This document shows, piece by piece, positions 35,706 to 50,273 of a DNA stretch of 64,000 nucleotides. The stretch is from Pseudomonas putida (GTDB lineage Bacteria; Pseudomonadota; Gammaproteobacteria; Pseudomonadales; Pseudomonadaceae): assembly GCF_022627325.1 (NCBI RefSeq), contig NZ_JAETZZ010000008.1:224875-288874 (forward strand). The letters are read 5' to 3'. The notes under the pieces were generated by a model. The model searched no databases, had not been told where the DNA came from, and saw nothing but the letters and a program-made list of their open reading frames with translations. The translations under genes were made by a program, and so were the position numbers. Positions within the stretch are counted from its first letter, which is position 1. Each line of letters starts with the position of its first letter.

Positions 35706-37027
35706 GGCTTTCTCCGTTGACGCGGGCTGCTGCGATCGAGGTCGGCCAAGTGGCGCAGTTTCTCGCCGATCTTCAGCTCAAGCCCCCGAGGCACGGGCTG
35801 ATAATACTGACGTGGCTCGAGCTGGTCCGGGAAGTAATCTTCACCTGCGGCATAGGCATCGGGCTCGTCGTGAGCGTAGCGGTACTCCTCGCCGTAGCCG
35901 AGCTGCTTCATCAGCTTGGTCGGGGCGTTGCGCAGGTGCAGCGGCACCTCCAGCGAGCCATGCTCGGCGGCTTCGCGCAGGGCAGTCTTGAAGCCCATGT
36001 ACACGGCGTTGCTCTTCGGCGCGCAGGCAATGTAGGTAATGGCCTGAGCCACCGCCAGCTCGCCCTCTGGGCTACCCAGGCGCTCCTGCACGTCCCAGGC
36101 TGCCAGGCACAGGCTCAGGGCCCGTGGGTCGGCGTTGCCGATGTCCTCGCTGGCCATGCGCACCACGCGGCGGGCGATGTACAGCGGGTCGCAGCCGCCA
36201 TCGAGCATGCGCGCGAACCAGTAAAGCGCGGCGTCCGGGTTGGAGCCGCGCACCGATTTGTGCAGGGCGGAAATCTGGTCATAGAAGGCCTCGCCGCCTT
36301 TGTCGAAGCGCCGGCGGCTGTCACCGAGCAGGCTCTGCAGCAGGTCTACGCCAATCTCGCTGCCATCTTCGGCCAGGTCCGAGGCGTTTTCGAGGAAGTT
36401 GAGCATGCGCCGGCCATCGCCATCGGCGGCGGCCATCAGCATCTTGAAAGCGTCGTCGCCCACGCTCAGGTTGCGCTTGCCCAAACCGCGCTCTTCGTTG
36501 AGTGCGCGGTCGACCAGCTTGCGCAAGGCGGGCTCGTCCAGGCTCTTGAGCACGTAGACCCGCGCACGCGAGAGCAAAGCGTTGTTCAGTTCGAAGGAAG
36601 GGTTCTCGGTGGTGGCGCCGATGAAGATCAGCGTGCCATCTTCGACAAAAGGCAGGAACGCATCCTGCTGGGACTTGTTGAAGCGGTGCACCTCGTCCAC
36701 GAACAGGATGGTCCGGCGGCCATACTGGCCGGCCTGCTGCTTGGCCACCTCGACGGCCTGGCGGATTTCCTTGACCCCTGCCAGTACCGCCGAAACCGTC
36801 TCGAAGTGCGCATCGCAAAACTGTGCCAGCAGCCGGGCGAGCGTGGTCTTGCCCACGCCCGGCGGCCCCCAGAAAATCATCGAGTGCAGCGCACCCTGCT
36901 CCAGCGCCTCACGCAGCGGTTTGCCGCGCGCCAGCAGGTGCTCCTGGCCAACATACTCGTCCAGGTTGGACGGGCGTAGCCGGGCAGCCAGGGGCTGGGC
37001 AACGGGTTCGCTTCGAAACAGGTCCAT
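35702..37027 (-). CDS. rarA: Replication-associated recombination protein A
   Basis: A 441 aa AAA+ ATPase (RarA/MgsA) that acts at stalled replication forks and is related to clamp-loader subunits and eukaryotic WRNIP1. Walker A is [15 protein letters not shown] (G54-T61), Walker B is [12 protein letters not shown], and the sensor region is [14 protein letters not shown]. The C-terminal oligomerisation domain follows. It starts 12 bp after lolA, consistent with a lolA-rarA-crcB-serS operon downstream of ftsK. Confidence 0.95.
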   Translation of the reverse strand: MDLFRSEPVAQPLAARLRPSNLDEYVGQEHLLARGKPLREALEQGALHSMIFWGPPGVGKTTLARLLAQFCDAHFETVSAVLAGVKEIRQAVEVAKQQAGQYGRRTILFVDEVHRFNKSQQDAFLPFVEDGTLIFIGATTENPSFELNNALLSRARVYVLKSLDEPALRKLVDRALNEERGLGKRNLSVGDDAFKMLMAAADGDGRRMLNFLENASDLAEDGSEIGVDLLQSLLGDSRRRFDKGGEAFYDQISALHKSVRGSNPDAALYWFARMLDGGCDPLYIARRVVRMASEDIGNADPRALSLCLAAWDVQERLGSPEGELAVAQAITYIACAPKSNAVYMGFKTALREAAEHGSLEVPLHLRNAPTKLMKQLGYGEEYRYAHDEPDAYAAGEDYFPDQLEPRQYYQPVPRGLELKIGEKLRHLADLDRSSPRQRRKP

Positions 37028-37039
37028 GGTGCGCTCTGC

Positions 37040-37675
37040 TTACTCCTTGATGACGTCCGCGCCTTTCGGGATGTCGAACTTGAACCTGCTGTCCGGCACC
37101 GGCTGGTTGGCTTTGACGCCATTGAACAGGATGTTGGTGCGCTGGCCGACGCTGTCGATCAGCTGCATGTCGTTGATCAGGCCACGGCGGAACGATACGC
37201 GCAGCGAATCGAACAGGGTGTCCTTGGTGGTTGGCTTGAGGGTGAAGTCCATCACTTCGCCCTGCTCCTTGGAGGTGATGTCGAAGCTCTGGCTGATCTT
37301 CGACACGTCACCGGACAGCAGCAGCGCCGGGGTCTGGTTCAGGCGCACATCGAGCTTCTTGATGGTGGCCTGCTCCAGGTCAGGGTCCCACAGGGTGACG
37401 TTCTTGCCGTCGGACACCACCACCTGCTCCTGGGGTGCATCGGTGTGCCAGTAGAACAGGCCCGGGCGCTTGACCGTCATCTTGCCGGTTGTCTCCTGCA
37501 GGCTGGTGCCACCGGCATCCAGGGTCAGCTGGGAGAAATTGGCCTCGATGGTCTGCGACTTTTCCAGCAACTGGGTCAGGCGCTGTACGTCCTGCTCACC
37601 AGCGTGAGCCGACAGTGTGGCTGTTACCGAACCCAGGGTCAGGGCAGAAACCAACAGCATGCGAATCGCGCGCAT
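37040..37675 (-). CDS. lolA: Outer-membrane lipoprotein carrier LolA
   Basis: A 211 aa periplasmic chaperone that carries lipoproteins from LolCDE to LolB. Signal peptide [20 protein letters not shown] with cleavage after SAHA. The mature part has [20 protein letters not shown] and [20 protein letters not shown], typical of LolA, with aromatic and proline residues lining the hydrophobic cavity. ATG 37675 has AGGA upstream; frames extending further upstream overlap the ftsK end and lack a signal peptide at the right place. Confidence 0.95.
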   Translation of the reverse strand: MRAIRMLLVSALTLGSVTATLSAHAGEQDVQRLTQLLEKSQTIEANFSQLTLDAGGTSLQETTGKMTVKRPGLFYWHTDAPQEQVVVSDGKNVTLWDPDLEQATIKKLDVRLNQTPALLLSGDVSKISQSFDITSKEQGEVMDFTLKPTTKDTLFDSLRVSFRRGLINDMQLIDSVGQRTNILFNGVKANQPVPDSRFKFDIPKGADVIKE

Positions 37676-37737
37676 GTTAATCCTCATTGAGCATTTATGA
37701 AGCCAGGCGCCACCGTCGGCGCCTGGCAAGGTGTTCA

Positions 37738-40197
37738 TCAGTCGCGCGGGCCGCCCGGGGCAATCACTTCCCGCGAACCGTTGCTGTTCATGGGGGTGAC
37801 CACACCGGCCATCTCCATCGCCTCGATCATGCGGGCGGCGCGGTTGTAGCCGATCTTGAGCTTGCGCTGCACGGCCGAAATCGACGCCCGGCGGCTTTCG
37901 AGGACGAACTGCACCGCCTCATCATACAGGGCGTCACTTTCCGAATCTTCGTCGCCGCCACCGCCACCGCCGCCTTCAAAGCCGCTGCCGGCCTCCTCGA
38001 CGCCGTTGAGGATGTCGTCGTTGTAGTCGGGAGCGCCACGCAGCTTCCAGGCTTCCACCACGCGGTGCACTTCATCGTCGGAGACGAATGCGCCATGTAC
38101 CCGGATCGGCAGGCTGGTACCTGGCGGCATGTAGAGCATGTCACCGTGGCCCAGCAGTTGCTCGGCGCCACCTTGGTCGATGATGGTGCGCGAGTCGATC
38201 TTGCTCGACACCTGGAACGCCATGCGGGTCGGGATGTTGGCCTTGATCAGGCCGGTGATCACATCCACCGATGGGCGCTGGGTGGCGAGGATCAGGTGAA
38301 TACCGGCTGCCCGAGCCTTCTGGGCGATACGGGCGATCAGCTCTTCGACCTTCTTGCCAACGATCATCATCATGTCGGCGAATTCGTCGACCACCACCAC
38401 GATGGTCGGCAGGGTCTTGAGGGCCGGTGGCTCGTCTTCCATGCTCTCGCGGCGGTACAGCGGATCATGGATGACCTCGCCGGCCTCCTGGGCATCCTTG
38501 ATCTTGCGGTTGAAACCGGCAAGGTTACGCACGCCCATGGCCGCCATGAGCTTGTAGCGCCGCTCCATCTCGGCCACGCTCCAGCGCAGCGCGTTGGCGG
38601 CGTCCTTCATGTCGGTGACCACCGGGCACAGCAAGTGCGGGATGCCTTCGTAAATCGACAGCTCGAGCATCTTCGGGTCGATCATGATCAGGCGCGCGTC
38701 TTCAGGGCCGGACTTGAACAGGATCGACAGGATCATCGCGTTCACACCCACCGACTTACCGGAACCGGTGGTACCGGCTACCAGCAGGTGTGGCATCTTG
38801 GCCAGGTCGGTGATCACCGGCTTGCCGCCGATATCGTGGCCCAGGGCCAGGGTGACGGGCGACTTCTGCTCGTCGTATTGGGGTGTCGACAGCACCTCGG
38901 AGAAGCGCACCATCTGCCGGTTTTCGTTGGGGATCTCGATACCCACGGTGGTCTTGCCGGGGATGACCTCGACCACCCGCACACTGGTCACGGCCAGCGA
39001 CCGTGCAAGGTCCTTGGCCAGGTTGGCGATGCGGCTGACCTTGACCCCGGCCGCGGGCTGGATTTCGTAGCGGGTAATGACCGGGCCCGGGTGAATGGAG
39101 TCCACCGAGACTTCGACGCCGAATTCCTTGAGTTTGATTTCCAGCAACTGACCGACGCCGGCCAGGGATTCTGGCGAGTACTCGATCTTCTTCTGCTCGG
39201 CTGGGTCGAGGATGGAGATGGACGGCAAGGTGCCTTCCACGGCGCTGTCGACGAACAATGGCGCCTGCTTTTCCTTCATCACCCGCTTGCTCGGCTCCAC
39301 TGCCTTGGCCGGCGCGGCAGGCGGCATGATCACAGGGGCAATCGACGGCTCACGGGGGACCACAGGCTCGCGTGGCACAACCGGTTCGCGCTGGGCGACG
39401 ACAGGGCGCGCTGGGGGCTCATCGCGCTCACCGATGCGCTCGCGCAGTTGCGTCTTGGCCGGCTCGCGTTTCTCGGCAGCCGCTGGCGGCGCATCGAACC
39501 TTGGCTCGTCCACCTCACGCAGTTGCGCTTCCAGGCGTTTGCGCTCGTTGCGCGCCTCCCACCAGCGGTTGGCCGCGCCTTGCACGAGCTCGAACAGGTC
39601 CAGGGTGATCTTGCCGGTCATGTCCATCACCTTGAACCACGAGAGGTCGGTGAACACGGTCAGGCCGAACAGGAACAGGGCGATGAACATCAGCGTGCTG
39701 CCCTGCACGTTGAGCAGGTTGCGCGCCAGATCGCCGAGGCTTTCGCCCAAGGCACCACCGGCGGAGAACGGCAGGCTCGCCGGGGGATGGAAATGGATAT
39801 GCGCCAGTGCAGCACCCGACAGCACCAGGAACACCAGGCCGATCAGGCGCCAGGAGAACAGCCAGCCGCTCCATTGCCAGGGTTGATGGCGCTCGCGGAA
39901 GATCTGCCAGGTTTTGATCGCCAGCAGCAAAGGGAAGATGTAGGCGAAATAGCCGAGCACCATGAACATGATATCGGCGAAATACGCACCGGCACGCCCG
40001 GCAGCGTTCTGCACCTGGTCGACGTTGCTGGTGTGGCTGAAGCCTGGGTCGGAGGTATCGTAGGTCAGCAGCGCCATCCACAGGTACAGGCACAGGGCGC
40101 CGACAGCGATCAACGCACCTTCCTTAAGGCGGTAATGCAGCTGCTGGCGCCACAGGGGCACAGGCAATGGAGCTGGAGTTGCGGTGGATTTCTTCAA
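37738..40197 (-). CDS. ftsK: DNA translocase FtsK
   Basis: An 819 aa divisome protein that pumps chromosome termini and triggers XerCD resolution at dif. Four N-terminal TM helices (about 25-190) are followed by a Pro/Arg/Glu-rich linker including tandem [12 protein letters not shown]. The motor has Walker [18 protein letters not shown] and Walker [15 protein letters not shown]. The C-terminal gamma winged-helix domain ([20 protein letters not shown]) reads KOPS. A LexA-like box lies about 190 bp upstream. Confidence 0.96.
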   Translation of the reverse strand: MKKSTATPAPLPVPLWRQQLHYRLKEGALIAVGALCLYLWMALLTYDTSDPGFSHTSNVDQVQNAAGRAGAYFADIMFMVLGYFAYIFPLLLAIKTWQIFRERHQPWQWSGWLFSWRLIGLVFLVLSGAALAHIHFHPPASLPFSAGGALGESLGDLARNLLNVQGSTLMFIALFLFGLTVFTDLSWFKVMDMTGKITLDLFELVQGAANRWWEARNERKRLEAQLREVDEPRFDAPPAAAEKREPAKTQLRERIGERDEPPARPVVAQREPVVPREPVVPREPSIAPVIMPPAAPAKAVEPSKRVMKEKQAPLFVDSAVEGTLPSISILDPAEQKKIEYSPESLAGVGQLLEIKLKEFGVEVSVDSIHPGPVITRYEIQPAAGVKVSRIANLAKDLARSLAVTSVRVVEVIPGKTTVGIEIPNENRQMVRFSEVLSTPQYDEQKSPVTLALGHDIGGKPVITDLAKMPHLLVAGTTGSGKSVGVNAMILSILFKSGPEDARLIMIDPKMLELSIYEGIPHLLCPVVTDMKDAANALRWSVAEMERRYKLMAAMGVRNLAGFNRKIKDAQEAGEVIHDPLYRRESMEDEPPALKTLPTIVVVVDEFADMMMIVGKKVEELIARIAQKARAAGIHLILATQRPSVDVITGLIKANIPTRMAFQVSSKIDSRTIIDQGGAEQLLGHGDMLYMPPGTSLPIRVHGAFVSDDEVHRVVEAWKLRGAPDYNDDILNGVEEAGSGFEGGGGGGGDEDSESDALYDEAVQFVLESRRASISAVQRKLKIGYNRAARMIEAMEMAGVVTPMNSNGSREVIAPGGPRD

Positions 40198-40579
40198 AAC
40201 GCGTCTATTCCTGCGCGTGCTGCGCGTCCAGTAGTGATTGGCCGATGACAGGCCAATGAACCCCTACTTTTAACATTACTGCCCGCCGGCCGCCATGGCG
40301 GCACGCCCTATGGCGTTTGGGTGGGGGCGACTTTCGTATAGCTGCAATTTGAGCATGCATTTTCTTTTGTGACAAAGGCTTATGCTGTGTTTTTGCACAG
40401 GTGTGACAGCAAATGTGCCAGATGGTGCCTGCAGCCTCACGAATGTGTAGGAAATTGCCGACCCTATCGCCTGATTGGACGCCCCTGCGGGGAGGACTTG
40501 CCCCGCGCGGGCCAAGCATTGACCGCAGGCGCCCTCCTTGCCATGCTGCCGGCTCCCCTCCCCCACCGCACGATAGACC
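40198..40579. promoter_or_regulatory. Divergent ftsK/aat intergenic region
   Basis: 382 bp with no convincing gene. It contains the LexA-like box at 40385-40400 and a GGCCGCCATGGCGGC palindrome near 40286-40304. No obvious consensus promoter hexamers were picked out with confidence. Confidence 0.5.
40385..40400. promoter_or_regulatory. LexA-like SOS box
   Basis: CTGTGTTTTTGCACAG fits the CTGT-N8-ACAG LexA consensus. It lies 188 bp before the ftsK start and 180 bp before aat. E. coli ftsK is a known LexA target (dinH), which supports the idea. Confidence 0.5.
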
Positions 40580-41260
40580 ATGCTCACCTGGCTGACTCGC
40601 GACTCGCTGACCTTCCCACCCCTGGAAAAAGCCCTGCAGGACCCTAACGGCCTGCTCGCCGCTGGTGGCGACCTGAGCCCCGAGCGCCTGGTGCAGGCCT
40701 ATCGCCATGGCTGCTTCCCGTGGTACCAGGACGGCCAACCCATCCTCTGGTGGTCGCCCGACCCACGCACCGTTCTGTTCCCGGACGAGCTGCATGTCTC
40801 GCGCTCGCTGGCCAAGCTGTTGCGCCAGGCGCGTTATCAGGTCAGCTTCGACACCGACTTCCCCGCCGTGATCGACGCCTGCGCGGCGCCGCGCGACTAC
40901 GCGGACGGCACCTGGATCACCGACACCATGCGCAACGCCTACTGCGAGCTGCACCGGCGCGGTATCGCCCATTCGGTGGAGGTACGCCACAACGGCGAAC
41001 TGGTGGGCGGCCTGTACGGCCTGGCCATGGGGCGGTTGTTTTTCGGCGAGTCGATGTTCAGCCGCGCCGACAATGCGTCCAAGGTCGGCTTCGTGATCCT
41101 GGTCAACCACCTGCGCGATGCAGGCTTCGTGCTGATCGACTGCCAGATGCCAACCGATCACCTGCACAGCCTGGGCGCTCGCGCAATCAGCCGCGCGAGC
41201 TTCGCCGATTACCTGGCCCTTCACCTCGACCAGCCCAACAGTGCCAGCTGGCGCACCTAG
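40580..41260 (+). CDS. aat: Leucyl/phenylalanyl-tRNA-protein transferase
   Basis: A 226 aa enzyme that adds Leu or Phe from aminoacyl-tRNA to proteins with N-terminal Arg or Lys, creating a ClpS-recognised N-degron. Signatures: [20 protein letters not shown], then [20 protein letters not shown] and the GNAT-like core with [20 protein letters not shown]. It stands first in an aat-bpt-infA run, with 56 bp to bpt. ClpS and ClpA, which act after it, are encoded 2-4 kb away. Confidence 0.96.
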   Translation: MLTWLTRDSLTFPPLEKALQDPNGLLAAGGDLSPERLVQAYRHGCFPWYQDGQPILWWSPDPRTVLFPDELHVSRSLAKLLRQARYQVSFDTDFPAVIDACAAPRDYADGTWITDTMRNAYCELHRRGIAHSVEVRHNGELVGGLYGLAMGRLFFGESMFSRADNASKVGFVILVNHLRDAGFVLIDCQMPTDHLHSLGARAISRASFADYLALHLDQPNSASWRT

Positions 41261-41316
41261 GCGAGTTTCGAGAGCTGGCTTACACTTAAAGCAAAGTCTC
41301 ACCGAAGGGGTCGATC

Positions 41317-42024
41317 ATGACAGAGTTGGCGCGGTTGAAGTTCTATGCCACTCAGCCCCACTCCTGCAGCTATCTGCCGAACGAGCAGGCGACCACCCTG
41401 TTCCTCGACCCCAGCCAGCCGATGGATGTGCATGTGTATGCCGACCTCTCGGAGATGGGCTTTCGCCGCAGTGGCGACCACCTGTACCGCCCCCATTGCC
41501 AGAACTGCAATGCCTGCGTGCCGGCGCGCATCCCGGCCGCGCGCTTCATTCCCAACCGCCAGCAACGGCGCATCCTCAAGCGCAATGCAGACCTCACCGT
41601 GACAGCTGCACGGCCGGCGTTCAAAGAAGAATATTTCGACCTGTACCGTCGCTACATCGAAACCCGTCATGCCGATGGCGACATGTACCCGCCAAGCCGC
41701 GATCAGTTTTCCACCTTTCTGGTGCGCGACTTGCCGTTCTGCTGGTTCTACGAATTCCGCCTGGCCGGTCGCCTGCTGGCAGTTGCCGTCTGCGACCTGC
41801 TACCCAACGGGCTGTCTGCGGTGTACACGTTCTATGAGCCCGACGAAGAACGGCGCAGCCTGGGGCGCTTTGCCATCCTCTGGCAAATCACCGAAGCCCT
41901 GCGCCAGGACCTCGAAGCGGTTTATCTTGGCTACTGGATCAAGAACTGCAAGAAGATGAACTACAAGACCCAGTATCGCCCCATCGAGCTGCTGATCAAC
42001 CAGCGTTGGGTCACTCTCAACTGA
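41317..42024 (+). CDS. bpt: Aspartate/glutamate leucyltransferase (Bpt; ate-type)
   Basis: A 235 aa ATE1-fold aminoacyl-tRNA protein transferase. Bacterial members (Bpt) attach Leu to N-terminal Asp or Glu, while eukaryotic ATE1 attaches Arg; older annotation as arginyltransferase is therefore misleading. Conserved cysteines are present near the N-terminus ([15 protein letters not shown]) and in [14 protein letters not shown]. The core has [20 protein letters not shown] and [21 protein letters not shown] precedes ATG 41317. It is followed by infA. Confidence 0.94.
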   Translation: MTELARLKFYATQPHSCSYLPNEQATTLFLDPSQPMDVHVYADLSEMGFRRSGDHLYRPHCQNCNACVPARIPAARFIPNRQQRRILKRNADLTVTAARPAFKEEYFDLYRRYIETRHADGDMYPPSRDQFSTFLVRDLPFCWFYEFRLAGRLLAVAVCDLLPNGLSAVYTFYEPDEERRSLGRFAILWQITEALRQDLEAVYLGYWIKNCKKMNYKTQYRPIELLINQRWVTLN

Positions 42025-42126
42025 AAGCATTGGCTTGACACACTATTTTCCGGCATAATCCACGCCACTTTTTTGCCCGGTGCGGTTATGCGTCGGGCCA
42101 ACACTGGACACCGAGGGCTCAACTGC

Positions 42127-42345
42127 ATGTCGAAAGAAGACAGCTTCGAAATGGAAGGTACTGTCGTCGACACCCTGCCCAACACCATGTTCCGCGTGGA
42201 GTTGGAAAACGGGCACGTCGTAACCGCGCACATCTCCGGAAAGATGCGCAAGAACTACATCCGTATTCTCACTGGCGACAAGGTCCGCGTCGAGCTGACG
42301 CCTTATGACCTGAGCAAGGGCCGCATCACCTACCGTGCGCGCTAA
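42127..42345 (+). CDS. infA: Translation initiation factor IF-1
   Basis: A 72 aa single OB-fold protein that blocks the ribosomal A site during initiation. [20 protein letters not shown], then [20 protein letters not shown] and a [19 protein letters not shown] segment are near invariant. A terminator follows 12 bp after the stop. Its place after aat and bpt and before convergent clpA is the standard Pseudomonas order. Confidence 0.98.
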
Positions 42346-42357
42346 GCTCCAGCCATG

Positions 42358-42388
42358 AAAAAGCCCGGCCATGTGCCGGGCTTTTTTG
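42358..42388. terminator. Bidirectional terminator infA/clpA
   Basis: AAAAAGCCCGGC-CATGT-GCCGGGCTTTTTT lies between convergent infA and clpA, with A-run and T-run on both sides. Confidence 0.93.
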
Positions 42389-42430
42389 TGCTTGCAAAAA
42401 TGGCTTGGGGCCGCGAAGCAGCCCCTTGCA

Positions 42431-44701
42431 TCACGCGACTTCCGCCGTGGTTTCGAAGTCGAACACCAACTCCCCATCGCGCAGGTCGATGTGCACCACA
42501 CCGCCGTGCTCGGCCAGCTCGCCAAACAGAATCTCCTCGGCCAACGGCCGCTTGATCTTGTCCTGGATAAGCCGCGCCATCGGCCGCGCCCCCATCTGCA
42601 CATCGTAGCCAGAGGCCGCCAGCCAGCCGCGGGCGGCATCGCTGACTTCAAGCAACACGCGCTTGTCTTCCAGCTGCGCCTGAAGTTCGATGAGGAACTT
42701 GTCGACGATGCTTTTGATGGTCTCGTGACTCAGGCGGCCAAACTGGATGATGGTGTCCAGACGGTTGCGGAACTCCGGTGTGAAGCTCTTGCGAATGACT
42801 TCCATCGCATCGGACGCATGGTCCTGATGGGTGAAACCAATGGAAGCGCGTGCCGCCGTTTCAGCGCCGGCATTGGTGGTCATGATCAGAATCACATTGC
42901 GGAAGTCCGCTTTGCGCCCGTTGTTGTCGGTCAAGGTACCGTGGTCCATCACCTGCAGCAGCAGGTTGAAGACTTCCGGGTGCGCCTTCTCGATCTCATC
43001 GAGCAGCAACACGCAATGCGGCTGCTTGGTGATCGCCTCGGTCAGCAGACCACCCTGGTCGAACCCGACATACCCAGGAGGCGCACCGATCAGGCGCGAC
43101 ACAGTGTGCCGTTCCATGTACTCGGACATGTCGAAGCGCACCAGCTCGACCCCCAGCGCCTTGGCCAGCTGCCGCGCCGCTTCGGTCTTGCCCACACCGG
43201 TAGGGCCGGCGAACAGGAACGAACCGACCGGCTTGTCCGGTGCCTTGAGGCCTGCACGGGACAGCTTGATTGCCGTGGCCAGCGAATCGATCGCCTGGTC
43301 CTGGCCGAACACGGTCAGTTTCAGGTCACGCTCCAGGTTACGCAGCAGTTCCTTGTCGGAGCTGGTGACGTGCTTCGGCGGAATCCGCGCGATCTTGGCG
43401 ACGATGTCCTCGACTTGAGGTACATCGATACGCTTGACCCGATTCGCCTCAGGCTGCAGGCGCTGATACGCCCCGGCTTCGTCGATCACGTCGATGGCCT
43501 TGTCCGGCATGTGGCGGTCATTGATGTAGCGTGATGCCAGCTCGGCGGCGGCGCGCAAGGCTTCGTCGCTGTACTCGATATTGTGATGGCTTTCAAAGCG
43601 CCCTTTGAGGCCGCGCAGAATGCCCACGGTGTCCTCGACAGACGGCTCGCTGACATCCACCTTCTGGAAGCGCCGTGCCAGGGCACGATCCTTCTCGAAG
43701 ATCCCGCGAAACTCTTGGAACGTCGTCGAACCGATGCAGCGAATCTCGCCGGAAGACAGCAGCGGCTTGAGCAGGTTGGAGGCGTCCATCACGCCGCCCG
43801 AGGCAGCACCGGCACCAATGATGGTGTGGATTTCGTCAATGAACAGGATGGCCTGGGGGCGTTTGCGCAGCTCACCAAGCAACGCCTTGAAGCGTTTCTC
43901 GAAGTCGCCACGGTACTTGGTCCCCGCCAGCAGTGCGCCAAGGTCGAGCGAATACACCACGCTCTGCGACAGCAGGTCGGGCACCTGACCGTCGACGATG
44001 CGCTTGGCCAGGCCTTCGGCAATCGCGGTCTTGCCCACACCAGCCTCACCGACCAGCAGCGGGTTGTTCTTGCGCCGGCGGGCAAGGATCTGCGCCACAC
44101 GCTCGACTTCCTGCTCGCGCCCGACCAGCGGGTCGATCCGCCCAGCGCGGGCCAATTCGTTCAGGTTGCTGGCATACGCATCCAGGGGGTTGCTCGAGGA
44201 CGACGTCTCGCCGCCCTCCTCATCCTGCATTTCCTGGTCGCTGTCACTGTGCGAGCCGTGGCCCGGCACTTTGGAAATGCCGTGGGCAATGTAGTTGACC
44301 ACGTCGATACGGGCTACGCTCTGCTGCTTGAGCAGGAACACGGCCTGGCTTTCCTGTTCGCTGAAGATCGCCACCAGCACATTGGCACCGGTCACCTCGC
44401 GCTTGCCAGAGCTTTGCACGTGGAACACGGCACGCTGCAGCACACGCTGGAAGCCTAAGGTCGGCTGGGTTTCGCGATCCTCGTCGTTGACGGGAATCAG
44501 GGGAGTGGTGGAATCGATGAACTCTTGCAGGTCGTGCTTGAGTTTGTCGAGATTGGCGCCACAGGCGCGCAGAACGGTCGCAGCAGCCTCATTGTCAAGG
44601 AGTGCCAGCAGCAGATGCTCGACGGTCATGAACTCATGACGCTTCGAACGGGCCTCCTTGAAGGCAAGATTGAGGGTGACTTCGAGCTCGCGGTTTAACA
44701 T
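42431..44701 (-). CDS. clpA: ATP-dependent Clp protease ATP-binding subunit ClpA
   Basis: A 756 aa hexameric unfoldase that feeds substrates to ClpP. The N-domain (1-145, [20 protein letters not shown]) docks ClpS. AAA+ module 1 has [18 protein letters not shown] and [14 protein letters not shown]; module 2 has [18 protein letters not shown] and [16 protein letters not shown], and the tail carries the ClpP-docking region. It starts 30 bp after clpS on the same strand, so both are co-expressed. Confidence 0.97.
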   Translation of the reverse strand: MLNRELEVTLNLAFKEARSKRHEFMTVEHLLLALLDNEAAATVLRACGANLDKLKHDLQEFIDSTTPLIPVNDEDRETQPTLGFQRVLQRAVFHVQSSGKREVTGANVLVAIFSEQESQAVFLLKQQSVARIDVVNYIAHGISKVPGHGSHSDSDQEMQDEEGGETSSSSNPLDAYASNLNELARAGRIDPLVGREQEVERVAQILARRRKNNPLLVGEAGVGKTAIAEGLAKRIVDGQVPDLLSQSVVYSLDLGALLAGTKYRGDFEKRFKALLGELRKRPQAILFIDEIHTIIGAGAASGGVMDASNLLKPLLSSGEIRCIGSTTFQEFRGIFEKDRALARRFQKVDVSEPSVEDTVGILRGLKGRFESHHNIEYSDEALRAAAELASRYINDRHMPDKAIDVIDEAGAYQRLQPEANRVKRIDVPQVEDIVAKIARIPPKHVTSSDKELLRNLERDLKLTVFGQDQAIDSLATAIKLSRAGLKAPDKPVGSFLFAGPTGVGKTEAARQLAKALGVELVRFDMSEYMERHTVSRLIGAPPGYVGFDQGGLLTEAITKQPHCVLLLDEIEKAHPEVFNLLLQVMDHGTLTDNNGRKADFRNVILIMTTNAGAETAARASIGFTHQDHASDAMEVIRKSFTPEFRNRLDTIIQFGRLSHETIKSIVDKFLIELQAQLEDKRVLLEVSDAARGWLAASGYDVQMGARPMARLIQDKIKRPLAEEILFGELAEHGGVVHIDLRDGELVFDFETTAEVA

Positions 44702-44731
44702 AGCTTCACCTCATACCCAAGTGGTCGGCGA

Positions 44732-45094
44732 TTAACCGTCCTTCTCGATTTCACAGAGTAGCGGATGCTGGCTTTCCCTGGCGTATTGGTTGACCTGCAT
44801 GGCCTTCGTTTCGGCGATGTCCCGGGTAAACAATCCGCACACTGCCCGCCCTTCGGTATGGACGGTCAGCATGATCTTGGTCGCCAGCTCGCGGTTCAGA
44901 TTGAAGAACGTTTCGAGCACTTCGACGACGAAATCCATCGGCGTGTAGTCATCGTTGAACAAAACCACCTTGTACATCGGTGGCGCCTGCAGGATCGGCT
45001 TGGCTTCCTGTACCGCAAGCCCTGAGCCGTCGTCCTCATTCGATTGCGGGCGATCCTGATTGAATGTTAGTCGAATCTCGCTACGTGCATGCAT
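44732..45094 (-). CDS. clpS: ClpS adaptor (N-recognin)
   Basis: A 120 aa adaptor that binds N-terminal Leu, Phe, Tyr or Trp and hands proteins to ClpA. The ClpS fold shows in [20 protein letters not shown] (NDD motif binds the N-degron amino group), then [20 protein letters not shown]. It is immediately upstream of clpA and divergent from cspD, with about 230 bp of promoter region between them. Confidence 0.97.
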   Translation of the reverse strand: MHARSEIRLTFNQDRPQSNEDDGSGLAVQEAKPILQAPPMYKVVLFNDDYTPMDFVVEVLETFFNLNRELATKIMLTVHTEGRAVCGLFTRDIAETKAMQVNQYARESQHPLLCEIEKDG

Positions 45095-45324
45095 GGAAAG
45101 AATTTCATCATGATCGACAGGTTAAGGTTGTGAGTTGACCGCACAAGCCGCAGCCCGCGTGTAGACGGGGCGACCTTGACTATCGGCAAAACGGTGTTAC
45201 AACCAATAAGAACCCACCGTGGTCGATAAAGATCCGCGCAGTCAACCAGATTTTTCGCAAGGTTCGTATGCGGATGAAGTGGATGATACTCCAGTGATGG
45301 AGTCCTTTGCAGAGGGACATAGGG

Positions 45325-45576
45325 ATGGCAAGCGGTAAAGTCAAGTGGTTCAACAATGCCAAGGGCTACGGATTCATCAATGAAGACGGCAAAACCGACG
45401 ATCTGTTCGCCCACTATTCGGCGATCAAGATGGACGGTTACAAAACCCTCAAGGCCGGACAAGCCGTGACTTTCGAGATCGTGCAGGGCCCCAAGGGCCT
45501 GCATGCGACCGAGATCGCCAACGCTATCACCAGCACCTCGACGGGAGCCTCGCAATCATCGACCGCAGAAGCCTGA
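45325..45576 (+). CDS. cspD: Cold-shock-domain protein CspD
   Basis: An 83 aa single cold-shock domain protein. GKVKWFNNAKGYGFINEDG carries RNP1 (KGYGFI) and DDLFAHYSAI carries RNP2-like FAHY. E. coli CspD binds single-stranded DNA and inhibits replication in stationary phase. The C-terminal tail ITSTSTGASQSSTAEA is Ser/Thr-rich. GAGGGACATAGGG precedes ATG 45325. It is divergent from clpS, as is common. Confidence 0.94.
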   Translation: MASGKVKWFNNAKGYGFINEDGKTDDLFAHYSAIKMDGYKTLKAGQAVTFEIVQGPKGLHATEIANAITSTSTGASQSSTAEA

Positions 45577-45599
45577 CCCCTGCTTTGCGCCGGCACACG

Positions 45600-45638
45600 A
45601 AAAACCGGCCGCCCCATCATAAGGGGCGGCCGGTTTTC
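45600..45638. terminator. Bidirectional terminator cspD/icd
   Basis: AAAACCGGCCGCCCC / GGGGCGGCCGGTTTT is a perfect 15-bp stem with an ATCATAA loop, between convergent cspD and icd. Confidence 0.94.
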
Positions 45639-45645
45639 AATTGTT

Positions 45646-49544
<3,899 letters not shown>

Positions 49545-49562
49545 GGCTCGCTTGACGTAACA

Positions 49563-49600
49563 GCACAAACCCCGGCCACGCACCGGGGTTTGTGCTTTTT
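49563..49600 (+). terminator. Terminator of idh
   Basis: GCACAAACCCCGG-CCACGCA-CCGGGGTTTGTGC followed by five T residues forms a 13-bp perfect stem, 19 bp after the idh stop. Confidence 0.94.
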
Positions 49601-49751
49601 GAGCTGCAAGCTTCAAGCTGCAAGCTGCAAGCTGCAAGAAAAAGCGATGCGCGCACTGCTCTTGCTCTTGCTTGTAGCTTGTGGCTTGTGGCTTGTGGCT
49701 TGCAGCTTGCAGCTTGCAGCTTGCAGCTTGCAGCTTGCAGCTTGCAGCTTC
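49601..49751. repeat. Inverted arrays of 7-bp tandem repeats
   Basis: The left array is five units of AAGCTGC type (49601-49635). The right array is one GTAGCTT, three GTGGCTT (49681-49701) and seven perfect GCAGCTT (49702-49750). The two arrays are inverted, so the segment could form a long hairpin around the central 35-40 nt. It ends 23 bp before the GTG start of the Nudix gene. Confidence 0.92.
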
Positions 49752-49773
49752 TAACCATCGGAGAACATCGACC

Positions 49774-50214
49774 GTGTCCTGGCAACCGCACATCACCGTC
49801 GCCACTGTCGTCGAGCACGCAGGCAAATTCCTCTTCGTCGAGGAATTCAAGGCCGGCCAGCACGTGTTCAACCAGCCCGCCGGCCACCTGGAGCCTGACG
49901 AAACCCTGCCCCAGGCCGCACTGCGCGAAACGCTGGAAGAAACCGCGTGGGAAGTCGAGCTCACCGGCGTGGTCGGCATCTATCTGTACACCGCACCCAG
50001 CAACGGCGTGACCTACCAGCGCATCTGCTTCGCCGCACGCCCCGTGCGCCACCACGCCGACCGCGCCCTGGACAGCGACATCGTCCGTGCCGTCTGGCTC
50101 ACCCGCGAGGAGCTGTTGGCCGCCCCCGTCCGCTGGCGCAGCGAACTGGTGCCACGCTGCCTGGATGACTACCTCGCAGGCCCGTTGCACAGCCTCGACT
50201 TGCTGCGCGACTGA
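49774..50214 (+). CDS. nudJ: Nudix hydrolase NudJ-like (phosphatase NudJ)
   Basis: A 146 aa Nudix pyrophosphatase. The Nudix box reads GHLEPDETLPQAALRETLEE then TAWEV, matching Gx5Ex7REuxEExxu. E. coli NudJ, also found next to mnmA (trmU), hydrolyses hydroxymethylpyrimidine-PP and other diphosphates. I chose GTG 49774 because GGAG lies 11 bp upstream. The frame is also open back through the 7-bp repeats, giving a LAACSLQ heptad extension that is probably not translated. mnmA follows 59 bp downstream. Confidence 0.9.
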   Translation: MSWQPHITVATVVEHAGKFLFVEEFKAGQHVFNQPAGHLEPDETLPQAALRETLEETAWEVELTGVVGIYLYTAPSNGVTYQRICFAARPVRHHADRALDSDIVRAVWLTREELLAAPVRWRSELVPRCLDDYLAGPLHSLDLLRD

Positions 50215-50273
50215 CGCGCAGCCTCGGGTTTGATAGAATCGGCGCTTTTCCCCCTTGATACACATCGGTAGCC

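Noticed and set aside
37687..40248. 853-codon open frame antisense to ftsK
   Set aside because: Shadow of ftsK with His- and Gly-rich nonsense translation.
49601..49751. CRISPR-like array
   Set aside because: The unit is only 7 bp with no spacers, and no cas gene is near.
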